Below are positions 4,407 through 5,041 of a stretch of DNA of 5,041 nucleotides, piece by piece (the first letter of the stretch is position 1; each line of letters begins with the position of its first letter). The position numbers and the translations under genes were made by a program. The DNA comes from Candidatus Delongbacteria bacterium (GTDB lineage Bacteria > JAGOEH01). The stretch is from contig JAGOEH010000222.1 in the NCBI GenBank assembly GCA_017997825.1, forward strand, positions 1 to 5,041, read 5' to 3'. Below the pieces are notes generated by a model. The model worked only from the letters and a program-made list of their open reading frames with translations, was not told where the DNA came from and searched no databases.

Positions 4407-5041
4407 ATGAAAAAAGTATTGATTGCTTTAATCATTTTTCATTCCTGGCTGTTCGCCCAGACCATTCCATTTGACTGGGCGAGTAAAGAGAATGGGTATC
4501 ACAATATGGTGATCGATTCACAGCATCGGATCCATCTGGTCTGGATCGAATTTGAGGAACAATCCTGGTATGCAGGTGCTACCAACAATTATCCTAATTG
4601 TATCAAATACTCTTGTTATAATGAATCGGAATGGTCTTATCCTCTGGTAATTGACTCATTCTGCCCACAATTTGCAGATCGGATTGAGTTAATTATTGAT
4701 AATCATGATCGGCTTTATTTATTTTATGTTTTTTATACTCTTACTGATACGGGGAATTTAATTCCGGTCCCATTTTACAGAATCATGGAGAATGGAAAAT
4801 GGAGCGCCAAGCAGAATGTTTATCACGATTATCCAGATGAATCCGATCAATTGGCCCGACTGCCGCTTCTGCCTTTCAGTCTGGTGTTCACTAATTCTCA
4901 GGATTCGCTTTTTTTCTGCGATCATAATAATCAGATTATCAAGATCATGGATTGCCGTACCGGGAAATGGCTTCCCTGGAAAAAAATGCCGTTTCAATAT
5001 TCCTATCTGGTTGATGAGATGATTTTTTCGATGGTGTATGG
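4407..5041 (+). CDS. Secreted beta-propeller-like protein, N-terminal part (partial)
   Basis: The ATG at 4407 follows GAAGGG (4392-4397) and opens 211 codons that run off the window. Residues 1-18 (MKKVLIALIIFHSWLFAQ) are a clear signal peptide, probably cleaved after FAQ or just before it. The mature protein shows a spaced pattern seen in propeller blades of sialidase or BNR-like secreted proteins: MVIDSQHRIHLVWIEF (34-49), LIIDNHDRLYLFYVFY (95-110) and LFFCDHNNQIIKIMDC (168-183). Linking segments end in G/E-x-W: NESEWSYPL (72-80), ENGKWSAKQ (128-136), RTGKWLPWK (184-192). No true Asp-box (S-x-D-x-G-x-x-W) is seen, so sialidase activity should not be assumed. Cysteines at 65, 70, 86, 171 and 183 may form disulphides after export. 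No promoter is evident in the 19 bases after the terminator, so expression may depend on readthrough or an unseen start. Fold and role are inferences; secretion is well supported. Confidence 0.8.
   Translation, partial: MKKVLIALIIFHSWLFAQTIPFDWASKENGYHNMVIDSQHRIHLVWIEFEEQSWYAGATNNYPNCIKYSCYNESEWSYPLVIDSFCPQFADRIELIIDNHDRLYLFYVFYTLTDTGNLIPVPFYRIMENGKWSAKQNVYHDYPDESDQLARLPLLPFSLVFTNSQDSLFFCDHNNQIIKIMDCRTGKWLPWKKMPFQYSYLVDEMIFSMVY

Overview
This is a bacterial window of moderate GC, by eye richest in the first 1.75 kb and more AT-rich after that. The organism cannot be named. The short stand-alone PabB and PabC types, their link to trpA, and secreted propeller-like proteins with N-termini of the MKK...FAQ kind fit the FCB side of the bacterial tree (Bacteroidota, Calditrichota, Cloacimonadota and relatives). 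That placement is an inference. The standard genetic code fits every gene seen.

Region 1 (1-1748, + strand) is biosynthetic. The last 46 codons of tryptophan synthase alpha (trpA) are followed by pabB (aminodeoxychorismate synthase component I) and pabC (aminodeoxychorismate lyase). pabB and pabC overlap by 17 bases. Together the two convert chorismate plus ammonia to 4-aminobenzoate for folate. No glutamine amidotransferase gene lies in the window, so one shared with the tryptophan pathway is likely.

Region 2 (about 1723-3330, - strand) is a decayed piece of a defence-type operon facing the pab genes. A consensus sigma-70 promoter (3302-3330) leads into a 54-residue small protein, then an intact rhuM-family gene, then the start of a type I restriction hsdR gene. 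Each stop codon overlaps the next start codon. hsdR is wrecked by frameshifts within its first 25 codons, and an unidentified 78-codon minus-strand remnant follows and runs into the 3' end of pabC. Only RhuM and the small protein look intact.

Region 3 (about 3331-4388, + strand) starts with a second strong promoter (3442-3469), divergent from the first, with an operator-like inverted repeat just downstream. It may drive a short open frame broken near its start (3523-3763) and a 166-residue tryptophan-rich protein with a signal peptide (3857-4357). A strong intrinsic terminator (4360-4387) closes the unit.

Region 4 (4407-5041, + strand) is the N-terminal part of a large secreted protein whose repeating sheet-like segments suggest a beta-propeller. 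It runs off the window.
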